A stretch of 64,000 bases of DNA. It comes from Propionibacteriaceae bacterium. Its GTDB lineage: Bacteria > Actinomycetota > Actinomycetes > Propionibacteriales > Propionibacteriaceae. The position numbers and the translations under genes are program-made. The notes under the pieces are model-generated. The model worked only from the letters and a program-made list of their open reading frames with translations, was not told the origin of the DNA and searched no databases. Position 1 is the stretch's first letter. Every line of letters starts with the position of its first letter. The DNA lies in contig JADKFR010000003.1 in assembly GCA_016717345.1 (NCBI GenBank), forward strand, positions 357,928-421,927, in the 5' to 3' direction. Shown in pieces: positions 60,554 to 64,000 of this stretch.

Positions 60554-61314
60554 AGCGTTTGGTGTTGGCAGTTCTGGCGATGGCAGGGCTGCTTGCCGCC
60601 TGCACGTCCGTGGTGCCCGCGAGCCCCACTCCCACGATCAAGGGCACCTCGTGGCTGGTGACGTCGATCAAAGGCACCCCGGTGATTGCCGGTACCCAGC
60701 CCACGGTGACCTTCGGTGGGGATCTCACCGTGAGCGGCAGCACGGGCTGCAACCGGTTCACCGGTGGCTACACGACCTCGGCGGCCGCCGTCGCGGTCGG
60801 CCCGCTCGCGATGACGATGATGGCGTGCCCGGAGCCGGGCGTGATGGAGCAGGAGACGGCTTTCACCCAGGCGTTGTCCGCCGCCCGTTCCGCCCGCGGG
60901 GACGACCTGCAGCTGGAACTCGTCGACCAGAGCGGCGCCGTCCTGCTGGCGCTCACAGCCGCCCCCCCGGCACCTGAGGTCCCGCTGCTGGGCACCACCT
61001 GGACCCTGTCGGGCATCGTGGCCAATGAGGCGGTCAGCTCACCGGTGGCGGGATTCCCCGTCACGCTCGTGCTGGCTGACGGCACGGTCACCGGTAAGGC
61101 CTGCAACAGCTTCCGTGGCCAGGCCACCATCACGGGCTCGACGATCAAGATCGGGCCTCTGATGAGCACCAAGATGGCCTGCGCCGACGCTGCCGCGACC
61201 GCACAGGAGACGACGGTGTTGCAGACGCTCGAAGCGGCCACCACCGTGACCCAGGACGGTGCGATGCTGACCCCTGACCGCCGCCGACGGCAGGGCCCTG
61301 CAGTTCACCGCTGA
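60550..61314 (+). CDS. Lipoprotein with two META (HslJ-like) domains
   Basis: An exported lipoprotein of about 254 residues as read: signal peptide KRLVLAVLAMAGLLAAC with lipobox LLAAC at residues about 14-18. Two META/DUF306 domains follow, each with the family pattern (GSTGCNRFTGGYTT with TMMACPEPGVMEQE, and GKACNSFRGQATITG with STKMACADAAATAQE). The GTG at 60550 overlaps the SURF1 stop. The last 14 residues (PDRRRRQGPAVHR) are out of frame: one extra C in the run at 61271-61274. Corrected, it ends LTLTAADGRALQFTAE with a stop at 61316-61318. Role: outer-surface stress or envelope protein, inferred. Confidence 0.82.
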   Translation: MKRLVLAVLAMAGLLAACTSVVPASPTPTIKGTSWLVTSIKGTPVIAGTQPTVTFGGDLTVSGSTGCNRFTGGYTTSAAAVAVGPLAMTMMACPEPGVMEQETAFTQALSAARSARGDDLQLELVDQSGAVLLALTAAPPAPEVPLLGTTWTLSGIVANEAVSSPVAGFPVTLVLADGTVTGKACNSFRGQATITGSTIKIGPLMSTKMACADAAATAQETTVLQTLEAATTVTQDGAMLTPDRRRRQGPAVHR

Positions 61315-61319
61315 GTGAC

Positions 61320-62156
61320 ATGGCGTTGGATGCCGCCTCCGGGCTCTTGGCCTGTCCCCACTGCGGGGACGAACTGGGCCTGACCTCACCCGCGGCACTG
61401 TGTGACTCCGGGCACAGTTTCGACATCGCTCGGCAGGGCTACCTCAACCTGCTGGGCGGTCCGCAACCCGCCAACGCCGATACCGCCGCGATGGTCGCCG
61501 CCCGCGGTCGCGTGCTGAAGTCGGGTTGTTTCGACGTGCTGCTCACCCTGGTGGCTGAGGCCGCACGGGGTGGCAGGACGATCCTCGAAGTGGGCGCCGG
61601 GACCGCGGATTACCTCAAGGGCGCCCTCGGTGACAATCCCCGGCACCGCGGCATCGCCTTGGATATCTCGACCGCCGCCGCCCGGCGGGCGGCGCAGGCC
61701 GACGTGAGAATCGCCTCGGTCGTTGCCGATGTGTGGCGACCACTGCCCTTGCGGGACCGCAGCGTCGACGTGGTGCTGGCGGTCTTCGCGCCGCGAAACC
61801 TGGCGGAGTTCGCCCGGGTCCTCACCGGTGAGGGACGGCTGGTGGTGGCCGTGCCGAATCCGGGTCACCTGGCCGGGCTGCGCGCCCGGGACGGGCTGCT
61901 GGGTATCGAGCCCGAGAAGGAGGAACGCCTTCGGGTGGCCGCCAGTGAGTTCTTCACCCAGGTGGCCTCCGCTCGGGATCGACGGCGCCGGGACTTCTCG
62001 GACGCCGAGGTCACCGATCTGGTGGCCATGGGCCCGAATGCGTTCCACCACTCCTCGCGACCCAGGGTCGGCCTCCTCGACACCCTCGACGTCACCGTGC
62101 ACGTGTTCGAGCCACTCCCCCACGACGGCCCACCAGGGACGAGAATGACCCCATGA
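61320..62156 (+). CDS. RlmA-like 23S rRNA (guanine-N1) methyltransferase
   Basis: A 278-residue SAM-dependent methyltransferase. The N-terminal zinc ribbon is CPHC (residues about 12-15) with CDSGHSFD, followed by ARQGYLNLLGG, the RlmA signature. Motif I is ILEVGAGTADYLKGAL. RlmA(I) and RlmA(II)/TlrB methylate G745 or G748 in 23S rRNA, the latter giving tylosin resistance; which one this is cannot be said. The ATG shares a region with the preceding gene's corrected stop. The last four bases overlap the M20 gene (ATGA). Confidence 0.9.
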   Translation: MALDAASGLLACPHCGDELGLTSPAALCDSGHSFDIARQGYLNLLGGPQPANADTAAMVAARGRVLKSGCFDVLLTLVAEAARGGRTILEVGAGTADYLKGALGDNPRHRGIALDISTAAARRAAQADVRIASVVADVWRPLPLRDRSVDVVLAVFAPRNLAEFARVLTGEGRLVVAVPNPGHLAGLRARDGLLGIEPEKEERLRVAASEFFTQVASARDRRRRDFSDAEVTDLVAMGPNAFHHSSRPRVGLLDTLDVTVHVFEPLPHDGPPGTRMTP

Positions 62157-63367
62157 CCTGGCCCTCCCGCGCCGCAGCCGAACTCCTGGCCGACCTGACC
62201 CGCCATCTGGACGAGGTGTTGCCGCAAGCCAACACGCTGCGCCGCGACATCCACCGGCACCCGGACCTCGGCGACGGCGAGCGGGCCACCGTGGACCGGC
62301 TCCGCAAGGCGATGCCCGGCCAGAGGGCCACCCGGGTCGCCGAGACCGGCTTCCTGACCAGGGTCGGGCCCCCTGAGGGACCCGCGGTGGCCGTCCGAGC
62401 CGAACTGGACGCCCTGCCGCTGACGGAGGAGACCGACGCCCCCTGGGCCTCGGTGGTGCCCGGCGTGATGCATGCCTGCGGCCACGACGTCCACCTGGCT
62501 GCCACCTGGGCCCTGCTGCAGGCCGCCCGCAAGATCGAACACCTGCCTGTGGGGTTGCTCGGTGTCTTCCAGCCACGCGAGGAGGTCCAGCCGTGTGGTG
62601 GCGCGGACGTCGTGGGCTCAGCGGCCCTGGCCGACCATGACATCCGGGCCGTGATCGGAGCCCACGTCCAGCCCCGCGTTCCCGCGGGTGTCGTCAGCAC
62701 CGGGACGGGTGGGGTGAACGCGGCCGCCGACGCCTTTGACATCGTGATCCACGGCCAGCCCGGTCACGGGGCGTACCCCCACCTCACCATCGATCCCATT
62801 CCCGCGCTGGCCAGCATCGTGCTGGGGCTGCAGGAACTGGTGGGCCGCAGTATCGACCCCGTCCACCCGGCACTGATCACGGTCGGCCAGGTGACCGGCG
62901 GCACCGCCCACAACATCATCCCGGCCAGCGCCTCGTTGCACGGCATCATCCGGACGATGCACACCGCCGATCAGGAACACCTCCACGAGGCTGTCCGCCA
63001 CCTCGCCGAGTTCAGCGCCCGCGCCCGGGGCGCCCGCGCCGAGGTGACGATCATCGTCGGCGATCCGGTGCTCAGTAACGACACCCGGCTCGTGCAGACG
63101 GTTGATCCGCTGCTGGAGGCGGCCGGGATGATGGTGGCGCACCAGCCGTTCCGATCGCTGGGAGCCGACGACTTCTCGCACTATTCCCGGGTGGCCCCGA
63201 TCCTGATGATGTTCGTCGGCACCGGCCACGGACCCACCACGGACGGTCGCCACGAGATCGGACTGCACCATCCGCGGTACCTGCCCGGTGAGGACGCCGT
63301 CCACCGGACGGCCCTGGCGCTGGCCGCGGGGTTCGTGGGTGGGGCCCACGTCGCCGGCGCGCTGTGA
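62153..63367 (+). CDS. M20-family amidohydrolase
   Basis: A dinuclear-metal hydrolase of 404 residues in the M20D group (IAA-amino acid hydrolase/hippurate-like). Metal ligands are seen in MHACGHDVHLA and EEVQPCGGADVVG, with GAHVQPRVPAG and the C-terminal TDGRHEIGLHHP. The dimerisation domain lies about 185-305 (IHGQPGHGAYPH). Substrate: an N-acyl amino acid or similar amide, not defined. Translationally coupled to the methyltransferase by ATGA. Confidence 0.88.
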   Translation: MTWPSRAAAELLADLTRHLDEVLPQANTLRRDIHRHPDLGDGERATVDRLRKAMPGQRATRVAETGFLTRVGPPEGPAVAVRAELDALPLTEETDAPWASVVPGVMHACGHDVHLAATWALLQAARKIEHLPVGLLGVFQPREEVQPCGGADVVGSAALADHDIRAVIGAHVQPRVPAGVVSTGTGGVNAAADAFDIVIHGQPGHGAYPHLTIDPIPALASIVLGLQELVGRSIDPVHPALITVGQVTGGTAHNIIPASASLHGIIRTMHTADQEHLHEAVRHLAEFSARARGARAEVTIIVGDPVLSNDTRLVQTVDPLLEAAGMMVAHQPFRSLGADDFSHYSRVAPILMMFVGTGHGPTTDGRHEIGLHHPRYLPGEDAVHRTALALAAGFVGGAHVAGAL

Positions 63368-63426
63368 CGCGCCCACAGACGCCCGCCAGCAGCCAGTCCC
63401 CAGGGGATCGCGCGCCTGAAGCTTGG

Positions 63427-64000
63427 TCAGGCGAGCGAGATCAGTTCGGCGTACTCAGGGTTCCAGAGGTCCTCGATACCGTCGGGCAGCACCAGGACGC
63501 GATCCGGGTCGAGCGCCTCCACAGCGCCCTCATCGTGGGTGACCAGGACGACCGCGCCGGCGTAGGTCCGGATCGCCTGCAGCACCTCGCGGCGGGACGC
63601 CGGATCGAGGTTGTTGGTCGGCTCGTCGAGCAGCCGCACGTTGGCGGCCGACACCACCCGCATCGCCAGCGCCAGCCAGGTCTTCTCCCCCCGAGGCGCG
63701 GGCGGGCTTGTCCACGTCGTCGCCGCGGAACAGGAAGGATCCGAGGATCTTGCGCACCTCGGTCTCGGTGAGGTCGGGTGAGGCGGTGACCATGTTCTCC
63801 AGGACCGAGCGGGACACGTCGAGGGTTTCGTGCTCCTGGGCGTAGTACCCCAGACGCAACCCGTGGCCGTGATGCACCTCACCGGTGTCCGGCTCCTCCA
63901 GCCCTGCCAGGATGCGCAGCAACGTCGTCTTCCCGGCACCGTTGAGTCCCAGGACGACGACCTGGGAGCCCCGGTCGATGGCCAGGTCAACCGCGGTGAA
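63427..64000 (-). pseudogene. ABC-F family ATPase, second nucleotide-binding domain, frameshifted and cut by window edge
   Basis: ABC-F proteins act on the ribosome or have regulatory roles and lack membrane domains. The visible part is the last nucleotide-binding domain: Walker A LGLNGAGKTTLLRIL, then LGYYAQEHETLD and TEVRKILGSFLFRGDDVDK. Just before the signature the frame breaks: the run of six Gs (plus-strand C run 63687-63692) gives PARASGGEDLAGAG in one frame, while EKTWLALAMRVVSAANV, LLDEPTNNLDPASRREV and LVTHDEGAVEAL (H-loop) are in another. Eight Gs would restore SGGEKT. The upstream domain lies outside. Confidence 0.8.

Overview
The window is a high-GC (roughly 65-70 %) chromosomal segment of an Actinomycetota bacterium. 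Gene order and actinobacterial markers support this: a SepIVA-type DivIVA-like protein next to a YceD/DUF177 protein, rpmF, rnc and mutM; an LmeA-like DUF2993 protein; a DUF3099 protein beside SURF1; a DUF4081 acetyltransferase behind ispG; InhA-like fabI behind fabG; and two-component RNA processing with RNase J and PNPase. A member of the Propionibacteriales is plausible, but that is an inference from overall impression and was not tested by a search.

Layout. 0-16.6 kb (minus strand): rimM (cut by the window edge), khpA, rpsP, an amidohydrolase, the SRP pair ffh/ftsY, smc, a GtrA/macro-domain accessory pair, mutM, rnc, rpmF, DUF177, sepIVA, coaD, rsmD and recG. 16.7-23.6 kb: rpmB, RNase J, a divergent GNAT, LmeA-like protein, dapB, pnp and rpsO, several with clear hairpin terminators. 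23.8-27.85 kb: a small plus-strand accessory block (pntAA-pntAB-pntB transhydrogenase, a GNAT) plus one unknown gene, lying between rpsO and ribF, which are usually neighbours. 27.9-38.0 kb: ribF, a small membrane protein, truB, rbfA, infB, rnpM (ylxR), nusA, rimP and proS, with an unexpected plus-strand exported protein wedged between rnpM and nusA. 38.0-49.7 kb: siderophore-interacting protein, a frameshifted YbaK-like deacylase, DUF4081 GNAT, ispG, a site-2 protease, dxr, DUF1801, rlmN, cdsA, frr, pyrH, tsf and rpsB. 49.9-64 kb: two-domain M23 protein, xerC, def, a SPOUT methyltransferase, an SBF-like transporter, a frameshifted PAP2 phosphatase, SPFH/NfeD pair, an ABC ATPase, fabI/fabG, then a plus-strand run of DUF3099, SURF1 (frameshifted), a META lipoprotein (frameshifted at its tail), an RlmA-like methyltransferase and an M20 amidohydrolase, ending in a frameshifted ABC-F ATPase cut by the window edge.

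Functionally most of the DNA is core: translation (ribosomal proteins S16, L32, L28, S15, S2; IF-2, EF-Ts, RRF; rRNA/tRNA modification and maturation), RNA decay, co-translational targeting, chromosome condensation and dimer resolution, and lipid, isoprenoid and CoA synthesis. I did not find a CRISPR array, insertion sequence, prophage, tRNA or rRNA gene, defence island or biosynthetic cluster. I do not think the window holds a clear new multi-gene system. The most interesting items are an intergenic repeat/hairpin element behind rsmD and recG, the exported repeat protein that splits rnpM from nusA, a two-domain M23 protein whose first domain has lost a metal ligand, a DnaA-box pair in the rpsB/M23 divergent region, and five single-event reading-frame breaks, four of them within the last 10 kb, which are either consensus errors or real decay of dispensable genes.
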